A DNA stretch of 64,000 bases from Protonemura montana (Eukaryota > Arthropoda > Insecta > Plecoptera > Nemouridae), in contig OX387609.1 of assembly GCA_947568835.1 (NCBI GenBank), positions 5,471,660 through 5,535,659 on the forward strand, given 5' to 3'. The translations under genes and the position numbers were made by a program. Numbering within the stretch: position 1 is the stretch's first letter; each line of letters begins with the position of its first letter. Below the pieces are notes generated by a model. That model made no database searches, was not told the DNA's origin, and saw nothing but the letters and a program-made list of their open reading frames with translations. Below are positions 49,001 to 61,200 of this stretch, one piece after another.

Positions 49001-52000
49001 CAGATCGGCCTTGAACCCGGTGGGGCTGTCGCCCTCCCCTTCGCGTGATCCGGGAGGCAGACTCTCGCTCATCCACAGCGCTAGCAACAAAACAGAAGCA
49101 CGGTTTCATTTAGACTCGTCAGCAACTTGTTGGGTTTTGTCGATACAGTTGAACCTCTTGTCTGTTGCTTTTTACTCAAATAAGAATAATTTTGTTGAGG
49201 ACTATTGCTTAAAGACTATTCTACAACTTTAATAAAGAAAGCCATTGTTGTTTCAAGTTTTGAAACAAAAAATACCATCAAAGAAAGAATATTTAAAGGT
49301 TGATAGCCAAGGAGATGCTAGTGATTGCTGGATTTCTTAACTCTGCTATCTTATATTACCACGGGTATATTTTGCAGATTGTAATTAAGAGGGCGAACCA
49401 TCTATATTCAATTCAATTCAACTGGCATATCAAAATGTTGCGTCTTTAACCTTTCTGGCATCTTTGATTACAAAAAATGTTCAGAAAGTGTCTGAAATAC
49501 ACTGAAAATTCACCAAAAAGATAGAAAAATAGTTTATTTGATAATCAGTGAACTGGGTAAGAAGTGACGAGAGTGGTAAATCGAAAGTGGAAATGGTAAT
49601 GGGAGAAATCACAGCGCTGGTTTATATTTTAATCAGAGCCTGACATCTATTTTTTTCTGGAGTAATTCGAAGCTCACCCTGCGTACGATCCTCCCAGTCG
49701 GACTCGATGAGGTTAGCCGTGGATACTATGACACGAAGCGATCCGTCATCATAGCTCATGGCGGACATCTTGGTGTGGTGGTGGCCAAACGCTGATGCCG
49801 GCTTCACTTTCAGGGCAGTCACGTTGGAGCGCAACGGGCGGCGGTCATCTGCAGAAACAGTGTCGGCTCCAAATTCACTTCGATACACTTCAAAGTTAAG
49901 ACATTTTTTGAGTGGCTACCACGAGATCGTACTCCCACAACGCTTATGGTCAATGTTGAACTGTAAGTGCAAAAAATGGCAGCCAAATGACTTCTTCACC
50001 AAGACATTATTGAGGATGGTAATAGACGGAGACACCGTAGTTTCAGGCATTATTAAATTTACTTTCGTTATTTCTCGCAGATTACTTGCATTTGAGACTG
50101 GTTTACGCTCAAGTAATATTTATTAATGCTAGCCTTCAAAATTGATAAACACGTAGTATTGATATTTCGAGTCATAATGATTTAATTTTAGAGGTTCGTT
50201 AAAAAGGACAGCCGCAAGCGCCATCAAATATTATCCTGCCGGCCTTATTTCTTTGATCTTTCCTCAACAAACCTGAATGGAAGCTGTCGTAAAGAAGCGT
50301 CAGCGGGCAGTTATGGAGATCGTGCACAAAGTATTGCTCGTGCAGCCAGTCTGTGTCCACGAGGAAGTTGATCTGTCGACAACAACACAACGGGGTCCAT
50401 CACCAGTACCGATCACATGTTTACCATAATTTTGAGAAGCCAGCAAGGTGTTTCTAAACTGTATCAAGAAACTGTGTCAGGTACAAAAGTTATAACAATT
50501 AATTGATGTAGGGTTTTTGATTTGTCTGGTTTTTTCACAGGGAAGCCGAAACTATGCAGGCAAAGGACGGAGAAGGATCTCGACTGGAAAAATATTAGGT
50601 TGAGCCAGGATATAATATCCTGGTTTGACAGCTTATTTTTCCAGCATAGCTCCCTTTTTAGTTGCATGCTGATTGCTCTCCAGATCCTGCATGTAGTATA
50701 CTCAAATTTTTCTAAGGTAATTTTTGTAGCCAGCTTTGAAAACAAAAAAAACTATCAAGCATAGAAGGTTCAATGGTAGCTTCAATGCTTGGTAGCCATG
50801 GAAATGCTGAGATCACCTGACAGAGCTTCTCATTTCTGCTATCTTATGTTACCACGGGTATATCATGGCCTAGCATAGGAGGTTCAATGGTAGCTTCAAT
50901 GCTTGGTAGCCATGGAGATGCTGAGATTGCCTGACAGAGCTTCTCAATTCTGCTATCTTATGTTACCACGGGTATATCATGGCCTAGCATAGGAGGTTCA
51001 ATGGTAGCTTTAACGTTTGGTAGCTATGGAGATGCTGAGATTGCCTGACAGAGCTTCTCAATTCTGCTATCTTATGTTACCTCAGGTATATCATGTCCTA
51101 GCATAGGAGGTTCAATGGTAGATTCAATGTTTGGTAGCCATGGAGATGCTGAGATTGCCTGACAGAGCTTCTCAATTCTGATTTCTTAAGTTAATGCAGG
51201 GTAAACTTACTAGTTGGTGTAAAAAAATTCAATTTGGACAGTTATTTGTAACTCTCAGAATAAGATAAGGTTGTAATACCTGTAAGGAAGCAGTGAGAAT
51301 ACCGAGGCTGGGATCTAGCAGGTCTGCAAACGTGACAGCCCCATCTTCATCTCCGATGTGGTTAACGCGAGTAAGCATCATTCGGAACGGAGCCGTTGCG
51401 GCCACTCGAGATGCAACACTTCTGACGGATGAGTTGGTATCATTTGTTTTTCTAGATGTTTGCGGTGTGTGATTTTCGGCTGCAGTGTTTAAGACTCGGT
51501 TGTCATTTCTTGCAGAGGAGTTAGTTCGGCTTGGCGAGGGCAAACTATTGTTTTGTTTTGTGTTTGCGAGTGTTGGAGATGTACGTTGATTAGTCGCTGG
51601 TGGTTGAACCACTGCAAAAGAAGTGGTTTAATTGACATTTTATTTAAACATAGCTGAAAGTGTAACGGATCGTTACTTTATAACACGGTTTCATATCTTT
51701 CTTACTGGATGGCATCAGTGATCATTTGGACACGATGGCCATTGCTAATATTGCTGACCAGGTGATTTGCTTATAGATAACCCCAGTCTACTTCTTGGAC
51801 TCAAGACCATATATATGCCAGATTTTGATCATAAATAAAAAGTAATAAAAAATAAATAAATCGGCATATTTTTGCCAAAATTACACAAACTTTATGGCCT
51901 TCTCGTGTCTTTAGTTGGTTTCACGACTGTTTGGCTGGCTACTACTCCTCCACAGAGACCAAAGTTAACAAAAGCTGCGGTTTTTAATGCTGTGAGCCTG

Positions 52001-52547
52001 TGACACTGGTTAATAGCTAAAGTAAGTGACAAGAAGTAAGGACGAAGATAAAAGGTTTCTAGCAGGTTTAAAGAGATAGGAATATTTTCATACAATGTCA
52101 CATCAAAAACTATAAATCAGCATCAAGAAGTCGGACATAATAAGATTGTGAGGTCGACGTCAAAATCGATCAAGTCGATCACCTTGATTGGCCTTGATAA
52201 AGCTGACACTTAATGATTGACTAAATTGCTTGAAAAAGAAAAACTCACAGTGGGGGTGGTCGAACTCGGAAAAATGATCAGGATTTTTGCGGTAGCACTT
52301 GTCTCCGTAACGGCACAGTTCCTTAGGTTTCCTTAATGGGGACGGTCGAGGTGATCCATCAGGAGGAAATCCTGTGAAATAAAATCATGTAGATAAAGAC
52401 TGGGGTGAAGAACGCTGAACTTTGAAGCAACATGAGCATTACATATGTAAACAAACACTGTTAAAAATGTACAAAAAGAGTGAATTTATGTAAGTATTGG
52501 TTGAGATCGTAACATAACGAACCTCTCTTTCTATTTTGATCCCCCAT
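46058..52547 (-). CDS. TDP1: Tyrosyl-DNA phosphodiesterase 1 with an N-terminal PBZ zinc finger
   Basis: Nine exons with consistent phases: 52523-52547, 52249-52323, 51280-51611, 50273-50372, 49678-49848, 48912-49080, 48049-48329, 46964-47247 and 46058-46210, giving 529 residues. TDP1 hydrolyses 3'-phosphotyrosyl bonds left by stalled topoisomerase I in nuclear and mitochondrial DNA. Both phospholipase D-like HxK...N motifs are present: GHHHTKMSAM with ANLIESDW, and PPHVKSY with TSANLSKAAWG. Residues about 10-33 form a PBZ finger (CRYGDKCYRKNPDHF then FDHPH), which binds poly(ADP-ribose) in other repair proteins. A Ser/Asn/Thr-rich linker follows. The exact splice acceptor of exon 2 is inferred: an upstream acceptor at 52374-52376 would put stops in the PBZ frame. 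The human protein is 608 residues and has no PBZ. Confidence 0.92.
46435..46717 (+). mobile_element. SINE with conserved central domain, longest copy
   Basis: Shared with 59695-59865 (opposite strand) and 236-327: tagtacaacaacttcactcg, gacagcatggatttgtgg, gttgtaccgtccttcgg, and a 3' end with gtcgttaaa. The cttcggaagggacgttaag core resembles a SINE central domain (Nin-DC type) that I recall from arthropods and molluscs. It lies in the last TDP1 intron. Confidence 0.75.
49300..49376 (+). repeat. Diverged partial 114-bp minisatellite unit
   Basis: It contains agccaaggagatgct, ctctgctatctta and ttaccacgggtatat, matching one unit of the array at 50762. It lies in a TDP1 intron. Confidence 0.65.
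50060..50235 (+). repeat. Dispersed repeat, copy shared with 58635
   Basis: Matches 58635-58800 over about 170 bases: gcagattacttgcatttgag, tcataatgatttaat, tagaggt, and a-aggacagccgcaagcgcc. Its ends and class are unknown. Confidence 0.65.
50512..50605 (+). mobile_element. Body fragment of the SINE at 16738
   Basis: gggtttttgatttgtctgg followed by gggaagccgaaact, matching 16745-16835. The tRNA-like head is absent. Confidence 0.6.
50762..51195 (+). repeat. 114-bp minisatellite, four tandem units
   Basis: Unit starts are at 50766, 50880, 50994 and 51108, an exact 114-base period, with few differences between units. Each unit carries ggttcaatggtag, ttggtagccatgg, ctgacagagcttctca, ctatcttatgttacc and tatatcatggcctagcat. 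The array is in a TDP1 intron. Further copies lie at 40506, 49300 and, inverted, 63826. Confidence 0.95.
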
Positions 52548-52868
52548 CAGCAGTTATTAAAAAACAATAACGAATAAGGGCAGGATAAATAAGCACAACT
52601 GAAATTCAGTTGATTGAATTGACTGACATATATCCATCCACGTGTTGCCGAATGAGATTTGAACCAAGGACTGCAAGGGTCCGTCAATGTGACATTTTTG
52701 GACGTTGGTACTTGGTGCTCTTTGCTTGGTACCAAAAATGGTTGGTACCGCTGAACAGCACGCACGAGACCGCACGAGACGCACGAGACGCATTCGGTTT
52801 CAAAGTCGGCTTTGCAAATTCTGAGAAGATATTTTGAACTTTATCACTAATAGCAGCGTTACTGAGCC
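52548..52868. promoter_or_regulatory. Divergent promoter region of TDP1 and GPN1
   Basis: 321 bases separate the two start codons, which point away from each other. The region must hold both 5' UTRs and probably a shared promoter. It includes a short imperfect inverted repeat around cttggtaccaaaaatggttggtacc (52725-52749) and a gcacgagacc/gcacgagacg repeat (52762-52790). No clear TATA box is seen. Confidence 0.6.
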
Positions 52869-55800
52869 ATGGCTTCGTCGGAAAAAGCATTGGACGAAGA
52901 GGCAAAGCCAATAGATAGTTTGTGCAGTGCTATAAACGAAATGTCAACAAGTGGTGTCCAAAGTACCACAACAAAAGCTAAGGGCCCACTTTGCGTCATT
53001 GTCTTGGGTATGGCAGGAACGGGAAAAACTTCATTTGTGCAAAGACTTGCGTCGCATTTACACTCAACAAATAAACGACCCTATCTCGTCAACTTGGACC
53101 CAGCTTGTATCGAAGTTCCCTACCCTGCTAACATTGGTACGTAATTATAACTTTTAGGTTATATAGGTTATGGATGACACATCAGGTACATTGACAGTGA
53201 AATGAAATAGATAGTTTTCTCTTGATGCAGATATCCGTGACACAGTGAATTACCGTGAGGTAATGAAACAATATCATCTTGGACCTAATGGTGCTATTGT
53301 CACAGCACTCAATCTATTCTGTACGAAGTTTGACAAAGTTGTATCACTCCTGGAAAAAGCAGCTGATACGCACGATATTGCCATATTCGATACCCCAGGT
53401 AAATCTTTAAGGTTTAAAATCTTCATTTATTTTTCAAACTTTGTCTAACTTTGCACCAGTGTGCACTGGTGCATGCCTCTTAAATTGACACTTCGAGACT
53501 TTTTTCCTCATTTCCGTCTATCATCTACTGCACTAATCGACCAACTTTGACAGGCCAGATTGAGGTTTTCACTTGGTCAGTGTCCGGAAGCATCGTCACT
53601 GAAGCACTGGCGGCCGTATTTCCCACTGTCGTCGTCTATGTCATGGACACTGTGCGGTCTGTGGCCCCCGTCACCTTCATGAGCAACATGCTCTACGCCA
53701 CGAGTATCCTCTACAAAACCAAGCTGCCGTTTGTGCTGGCCATGAACAAGGTAATGTTTCCTGGTTTTGAGCAAATACAAGTTCAATATAAACCCAGTAG
53801 GCCTTGCCACTGACTCAAGACTGATTTCCAGCACTGCTCAGCAGTTGATGAGCAATGTAGTGTAGACGATACTGCTCCTCCTGTCAAATAGCTCAGTTTT
53901 TAGATAATTTTATAGTGTGGCAATGTCAAATGTAACATACCCAGCTAGCTTACAGTCAAAGTGCATGATTTCTTAGCCAATCCTCGTTGAAACAAGTTTG
54001 GTATTTCAAGTTGGTAACATAATAAAAAGAAAAAAATTGAGGTTCAGTTTTTCGAAGACAAATCAGTGTCTTACTTTGCAGCCTTTTGACAGACTGGCCT
54101 AGTTAACTCCAATACAACTGGACCGGCCCTGTATGTTATGTGTTATGATATTACGATTATGACGTTGAAACGAGTTTCCTATTGAATCGCAGACAGACGT
54201 CGTCTCTCATGAATATGCCGTGGAATGGATGCGAGACTTCGAAGTGTTCCAAGAGGCGCTGGAGTCGGAAACGAGCTACCTGTCGGGCCTGACGCGTTCG
54301 CTCTCGCTGGCTCTGGACGAGTTCTACGCCGAGCTGCGTTGTGCAGGTGTTTCTGCGCTGACCGGTGCAGGGTTGCCACACTTCTGTCAGCTGCTGGACG
54401 AGGCTCGGCTAGAGTATGAGACGTGAGTCAAGGGACTGCAATAAAATACTTGGGTGTTAAGAAAACTGCTTTTTTGTCTGTTTCTAGTCGGTTTTCAGTT
54501 CAGGAAAGTACCTCTTAACATACACTTGAATTTCTTAAGTTTAAGTATTCTAGATATAGCTGCTTTTTTGGAGATGATCGAATGGTATTTTATTATCAAC
54601 AACACTATAACCGTCTCAAAAAAAATACACTAAAATCGTCTCAAAAAGCCGGTGTCCAAATAGCTCAGTGGTTCAGAGCAACACCCGCGACAGGTGGAGA
54701 TCGGGGTTCGAGTCCGCAATTGGGCATTAATTTTTGAGACGGTTATAGTGTTGTTAATAAGAAAATACTTCGCGCATTGCAGGGGTTTGCAATTTAAATA
54801 AGATTTCATCCTAATGATCGAATGGTTATTAACTTATTACACCAGTGTCAAGGCTGACAAGAAAACTATGAACTTTATAACAATCAGTAAAGAGAAAATT
54901 TGGTAGTCAAAGCAACACTATGCAGCTGGTGAAATTAAATTATATACTTTTTTCATTTCCTTACAGTATCCAAATGTATTCACAAGATTTGTGTATTTAG
55001 ATTTTTGTATTAGAAAACTTCAAATAATTTCCATTGGCCTTTTTAGAGTCTTGACATCTTACTTGAACTAGGTTAAAAAGTAATACATTTTGCAAGGCTC
55101 TTCTTTTATAAATAATTCGTGATCTTGCAAACCAGAGAGTATCGGGCGCAGTGGAGTAAGTTGCGTGCACAGCCGCCCGCGCAGGCAGCTACGTCCTCAT
55201 CGTCGTCGATGTTGTCAACGTTGCCGCTGGGCCGCGACCTGGCCGAGGTCTTCCTGCGTAGGCGTGGGAGCGAGAGCAGTGAGGACAGCCAGGGCGAGGA
55301 AGAGGATCCTCGGGACAAGCAGCTCGGTAAGAAGTCATGTCATATCTTAGTTAAATCGCAAAAACTTGCAATGGGCCCATCTCCTCCCCATGTTCCTATC
55401 TCTTCTTTTTTATTAAAGAAACGTCGAGAAGTCAAGTAGAAATTAAATTATGCTTATTTACGATGGAACTCATATGGTATTTGCGAAGCCCTAGTTATTT
55501 TGTGAACGCTATTGAAAAATGTGCAAAAATGTGTGCCCATTCGGGGAGATCAGGGTTTGATTTTCCGATTGGGTACAGATGTTTGAGATTGTACAGTAGT
55601 GCACGTAATAAAATGAAATGCTCACAAGTAGTGTTTTTTGTTTCAAAATCATACTTGTATGCTATTCAAAAGGAAGCCAAAAAGCTTAATCATTATTAAT
55701 TATTATATAATATGGCATGGAGACGGTTATTAATTGCGCTCATAAGCGATGCTTCAAAAAATTTGGTACCTAGTACTATTTTAGTTTTTCTTCATTTTAA

Positions 55801-56254
55801 CTTGGGTCAAATCTAAACTTGGTGCTTAAGCCAGAGGGCATTATTAATTAATTTAACTAATATTTTTGGTCTATGCTTATTACTTATTAGAGGTGAGATT
55901 TAATAGTATTACCTGTCACTTTGATAACAAATCTACCTTCTCTCAATAGCCAAGTCCTCTTTTATTACTACACCTCAATGTGCACTTCCAGAACATTATT
56001 TTATTAAATTAAACCTGCAAAGTAACTAAACAGGGATCCTGCGTACCAACCAATTTTTTCTTACCGTTGTAAAAAAATTTTCTCATGGAGATCAAAATAT
56101 GTTTGAAAGACCAAGTGTCCGTTAACTTTCAGAGATGGAAGATAAATCCGAGATGTCGTCGTTTGGACAGTTTGTCGCCAACCAAAAACAACTGCAGGCA
56201 GAAAGACAGAACAAAAGTGTGTCCAGCAAACCGGGAACTTCCAGCAGCACTTGA
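52869..56254 (+). CDS. GPN1: GPN-loop GTPase 1
   Basis: Six exons with consistent phases: 52869-53136, 53231-53398, 53554-53750, 54193-54422, 55136-55326 and 56133-56254, giving 391 residues (human 374). The start has a strong context (gagccATGG). Motifs are the P-loop [10 protein letters not shown], the GPN loop [10 protein letters not shown], switch [14 protein letters not shown] and the base-recognition motif NKTD, with a further conserved core segment [14 protein letters not shown]1 works as a dimer with GPN3 in cytoplasmic assembly and nuclear import of RNA polymerase II. The C-terminal tail is acidic and Ser-rich ([15 protein letters not shown]), as usual for the family. The last exon ends FGQFVANQK and beyond, corresponding to the family's C-terminal conserved FxxFM-like segment. 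Confidence 0.95.
54587..54813 (+). mobile_element. tRNA-like cassette flanked by inverted repeats, full copy with target duplication
   Basis: A 13-bp direct repeat, atgatcgaatggt (54574-54586 and 54814-54826), flanks a 227-base element in GPN1 intron 4. Left arm 54591-54621 and right arm 54731-54758 are inverted repeats of each other. A second, partial left-type arm lies at 54627-54647. The tRNA-like part (54653-54726, + strand) has a 7-bp acceptor-like stem, an A box (tagctcagtggttcagagc) and a B box (ggggttcgagtcc). The tail at 54761-54810 matches 35313-35366. Confidence 0.85.
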
Positions 56255-56392
56255 TTAGAATAATCGCTCGGACTACGTGAGATGACTCCGGATATCGCTG
56301 GGTTGTACTTGCGTTTCGACCGCAGTTGATGAATGCATGGATTATGTTTCGATCAGCTTATTCCTACTGTAAAATATTTTACTATTATCTAT

Positions 56393-56398
56393 ATTAAA
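56393..56398 (+). terminator. Possible polyadenylation signal ATTAAA of GPN1
   Basis: A variant hexamer about 140 bases after the stop. No AATAAA occurs nearer. Confidence 0.4.
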
Positions 56399-58280
56399 TC
56401 AATTATTTGTAATAACAATACTTTTTTTTTGCTCCTCTCTAAACTATCACTGACAGTTCCCGTTGTCCTTAAAAATGTTACAGAGAGATACTCTTAACAG
56501 ATGCCCATAAGGACTTCTTAGGAATTAATCGGTTATTTAGATGAGTTTTCAGTCTGGCTCTGCGATACTGCGGTACCTATGTCGACAACTGTATCTTGAT
56601 CGATACGTGTAATTGTTGTCAATACAATGGTGCGAATGCTTGTTTAACGATCGACAATCATGAAGCAAAATCTCGAAATCACCCGGAATAACATTGCTAA
56701 TCACTGCTTATTTTAATTGGAAGTCTAAAACTGATAAAAAGTAACAACATGTGCATGGAATTGTGCCAGAGAAGACATTTATTCGTGAAAAAGGTGCATT
56801 TAGAACAGTAGGTTTATAATTCACAGAGAAATTTGATTAGTAAGTATATCAACAACTTTATACTAGTTGCCATGACAATTACAATAAAATTTAAAAACAA
56901 TAACGACAAATAAAATGTTTCATAAATTAATTCCCACGCTGGAAAGTGATGCAAAAATAAGCAGGTACGATACGAAATCACTCTTCGATATAAAATGCAA
57001 ATTGGTAACATGATAAATGCATGGCGTAGCAATAGACTACGTTGTGCATACGAGATGCGATATCGTTGCAATTTCCCTCTAAATTTTTAGAAACAAGTTA
57101 ATAAACAATCTATTTAATCACCAACATTCAAATTCTGGTCTTCGACCAACCATGACCAATCACTTTAGGATTAACCCTGCTAAATGCTAAAACATGCTGA
57201 TGGTTAAACCATTATCATATTGTCGCAAACATTGTCATTTCGAAAACAAACTAAAAACTCAATAAATGTAATGTGAAATGTTAAAAGTAAACCGTACCAA
57301 ATATTATGCCCATAAAATGAGCAACATTTAAGATTATTGCAAGATAATATATGTATCGATTTGTAGGGAAGCATGTTTTGTGCCCTTAAGTGTGAAAAAA
57401 AATTCACGCAAATGCTTACATGGCTATAAAATTGGTTCGACGATAAAAATCGATAAACGTGACATATTTTTCAGCATACCACTTGCTTATATTGCTAGGT
57501 AAAAAATGCTTTTCAAGCATATTCCTTAACCTTTACCTTTCTTGGCCCAGCATAACACAATCCATAGCACCTAGAGGGATCTAGTGCCCATCCCATAAAA
57601 GCAAATAAAAAATTCATAATAAAAATAAGCAAAACCTTGAGGCGAGTTCGTGGCGGTTGAACTTTGTTCAACAAGTTCACAGAAGATATCTGAAAACCGG
57701 TTGTCTTTGATTAGCAAAGTGAGACTGGAATATCCCACTAAAAATTGCAGTGTGGCATCAGTGTTTTCACTGGTGATATCAATGTGAAATTTAGAGTAAA
57801 ATATCCTAGAAACTAATTTGACAAGCTTATGTTTGTTTTTGAAAAATTATTAAAATGTTAACCTTGTAACATTGAGCTGTTTTTAGGTTTCTTTCTTCCT
57901 TAATATGGATTCAGTTATAAGTAGAGATTTTTGTTCGGATGTTACAATACTGTAGCTGCACTTAAGCTGTACGGTTCCGGCTTTCGAGACATTTCTTTTG
58001 AGCTCTCTTTCCAAGTCTGATCATTCGTTAAAACCCGTCAAACTATATAAAGTTCTTGTTCATTTGATCGGTCAATAGAACAAGAAATTAAAAACTATTC
58101 AAAGTTCACCTCATCAGGCCCTGGAAGAGTTATCAAAAAGCAACTGTCGAAGCCGTAATCATTAACCGAACTCTCCACACCAGGTGGATTGTCATCGATA
58201 GCTACCAGTAGCTAGCACCAAATCCACAACCTGCTGGACAATTCGTTTAATTGTGTCCCTATCGCAGTTCAATTTGGAGG
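56399..58280. other. Intergenic region between convergent GPN1 and PAPSS
   Basis: AT-rich, with no coding or RNA gene and no repeat family recognised. It must contain the 3' UTR of the PAPS synthase gene. Confidence 0.5.
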
Positions 58281-61200
58281 TTATGCAGCATTGAGCGACT
58301 GGTAATAACCAGACAGAACTTTCCACGCTTTCGGGGACATGAAGCCATCTGGAGGCAACTCTCCACTTCGCGCCAAGGCTGAAAAAATTCCCATGAACAA
58401 TCAGATAAAGACCTCGAGAAAATAACATAAGAGATATTACTTTTAGACTCTGACTTAACCTATGTTATGAACCTTAATTGTATCAGCTGCACAGCTTGTA
58501 TCTCATAAATGATTAGTGTTTCTATCGTTTGAAATGTCTATTTGTATTTTTGACTGATGACTGATTTTTGACTGATGACTGGTGGTTGTCTTTAGATAGA
58601 GTTACTGTAACTTAAGAACTTAAGAAATTAATTTTCGTATTATTTGCAGACTACTTGCATTTGAGACATGTTTAAGTTCAGTATATCTTTATAATGTCAA
58701 CCTCAGGAATTGATATGCATGCATCAATATTTGAAGTCATAATTATTTAATAGTAGAGGTAAAAGTTAAAAACGACAGCCAGAAGTGCCGTCGGTGGTCA
58801 CAGCCACAAGTTGAAGGCCGTAGAGCGTTAAGCATTAGCGCTGTGACTCTTTACTATAACCTCGATGGTATAACGTCATTGTCCCTGAATCACTGGCGAC
58901 TACTTACCGCGCATTCGTGTGCCCGAAATAAAGTCAAAGTCCTGCTTGCGTTCAGGCTCGAAGAACGCCATGCGCTTAGCCACGCGGTCGTACGCAGCCA
59001 CGCGGAACGGAACGATCTCTAAAGCGGCAAGCCCTGGCGCGGCGCTGAGAACTCGTTTGCCATGCGTCGCCTCGTAGAGGTCCTCCTTGCGCTGGAACAA
59101 GACGAGCGGTTCACGCAACGGAACGTTTGGGAGAAAAGAAGGCATGTTCGAGCAATGCACCGTTGTGAACTTGTGATTGGTTTTTTTTTCAATGTTACAA
59201 GAAACTACAATGGAGCAAAACTGAATATTTCACAAACATCTTTCAATGAAAAATGAGAAACTAGTTACGTTCCGGTCCATTACAGTTTTGAGATTTTGGA
59301 ACTGAATAGGGAATGCAGGTTCTAGCTTCTTAATATGTTTTCAGTTTAGCCATAAGATTAACACATAGAGACCCTTGGTAGAGACCACTAAAATCTACCT
59401 TCCTTCTCTAACTGAGGTTCCCGAAGAGGCCAGTTATTAATGTTACTGACATACTGGTATTTTAGTTACCAACTGTGTTGTTGGGCTGGCAACTACCCTA
59501 TGACCCTGCCCTTAGTATGATGACTCAAAGCATGGATGGGGCATGGAGCTAAAAGAGCTTTTATATAAAAAATAAATGGAACAGCAAAACATCAACGAAG
59601 AAATAGTGAAATCTTGTTTACGGCATTGTTTTGTAAAGCACATGCAGACTCATGTTGAAGAGAGTTGATGTTTCTTGGCTCAGATTACATATTAATTGAT
59701 TGATTTGTGGTTTTTAACGACGCACTGTTTTGATGACTGGCCCTGCGGCACTGGTCTAATGTCCTTCCGAAGGACGGTACAACGCGAAAAACAGGATTCC
59801 TCCACAAATCCATGCTGTCGTGAGGTTGATAAGCAAGGCGAGTGAAGTTGCTGTACTAACTTTCATCCCTCTAACCTCTCTCCCAAACAGAATGATTACA
59901 TACTACACTGGAATAGAAAGGCATTTGAAAACCAAACAGTTTCATGGCTGAAAATGATCGCTGTGAAACGAATGGGAGAAGTTTTTGTGATGTAACGTTA
60001 ACGGATGAAATGTTAGCACAAACCTGCTGGTCAGGATGGGGCAAGCCGGCTGGATCCCGACCAACGATGTAGAAGTTTGCACCGGCCGACATGCGTGCCT
60101 TGGCATGCCATTGCACCTGGTGGGACAAACAGAAAACACAGAGTCAGCAAATATGCACTGGTAGATGGATGCTTCGATCCCATAGAGAGACGAGAGGTCC
60201 TGTTGTGTCAACGTTTAGATGCTCTCGCACTTAGGTGATAGATGATGTCCCTCCAGATGCAGTAGTTAAGTATCGAGATGACAGATAGTATATATTTAGG
60301 TCAACTTTTATTTTTTAATTTCCTGTAACACGTTAGACATGTACTTTTTAGTTAGCAATTTGTAAGAATGAAAGGAGAATTGAATATTCAGTTGATGAGG
60401 CCTGAAAAGGCAAATAAAACGGCAAAATACTTTAAGGGTACGAGCTTTCTAACTTTCCTTATACCCTCTACGACCTTAAATTGCATGTTCACTTTGGAAT
60501 ACGCAGGTTACCTCGGTGGGTCCGGCGTACTGCATGGGCGAGGGGAAGATGGCAAGCAACGTTGAAGCAGGGTCAAGCACACCTTCCTCTAGGACAGCGC
60601 GGTGCTGGTCCATGCGTGTCGGCAGCGGGACGTCGTCGTCCTTGGTCCAGCCGCCCAGCGGGTGCAATAGCAACACCGGGTGCCGGAAGCCACGCTCTTC
60701 GAGCAGGCGGCGACGAGTGTCCTGGAACATGTTACGAGAGGTGATGATGTGGCGGCTGACTTTACCATCGCTGCTGAAAATGCTCTTAAATGACGTTTGG
60801 GGTGATGTTAGCAGCAGTTTGCTTTATAACACGATATTTTGATGAGTGCAAACCAAAAAACTTAAATAACGCACAAAAAAAAGTCAATCTTAAGAATGTG
60901 TTTGCTTCGAAATAGAATATTTGGTTATGTAATGTTACGAGCTGTCAAATAAATCGAGCTTTCAACCTAGATAGAGAAAAATGCTTGGACTTTTTGGGAG
61001 AATGACCAGTATTTTCTAAGCATTCACTAGAGCAAAAAAAAATTAAAAATGAGTCCAAAATTAGGGACAGAGATATTTACTATTTTGATGTTTGATTTTT
61101 GGTATGGAATCCTGGTTCATGGACCTTTACATTGATCTAGATATTGATTCAAAGCCCAGAGTGTCTCTCAGAGTGATATCTGAGGTGATCTCTTAAAGTT

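Noticed and set aside
50757..51195. A CRISPR array
   Set aside because: The 114-base units are contiguous without unique spacers, and the genome is eukaryotic.
52324..52373. TDP1 exon 2 starting at the acceptor 52374-52376
   Set aside because: In the frame required by the PBZ finger this segment contains TGA and TAA stops, so the nearer acceptor at 52324-52325 was chosen.
54653..54726. A functional nuclear tRNA gene
   Set aside because: The acceptor stem and Pol III boxes are good, but the base before the anticodon is not T and the sequence sits in a repeated element with diverged copies.
55463..55699. A 78-codon frame in the last GPN1 intron
   Set aside because: AT-rich composition, no homology seen, and no splice signals that keep the GPN1 frame.
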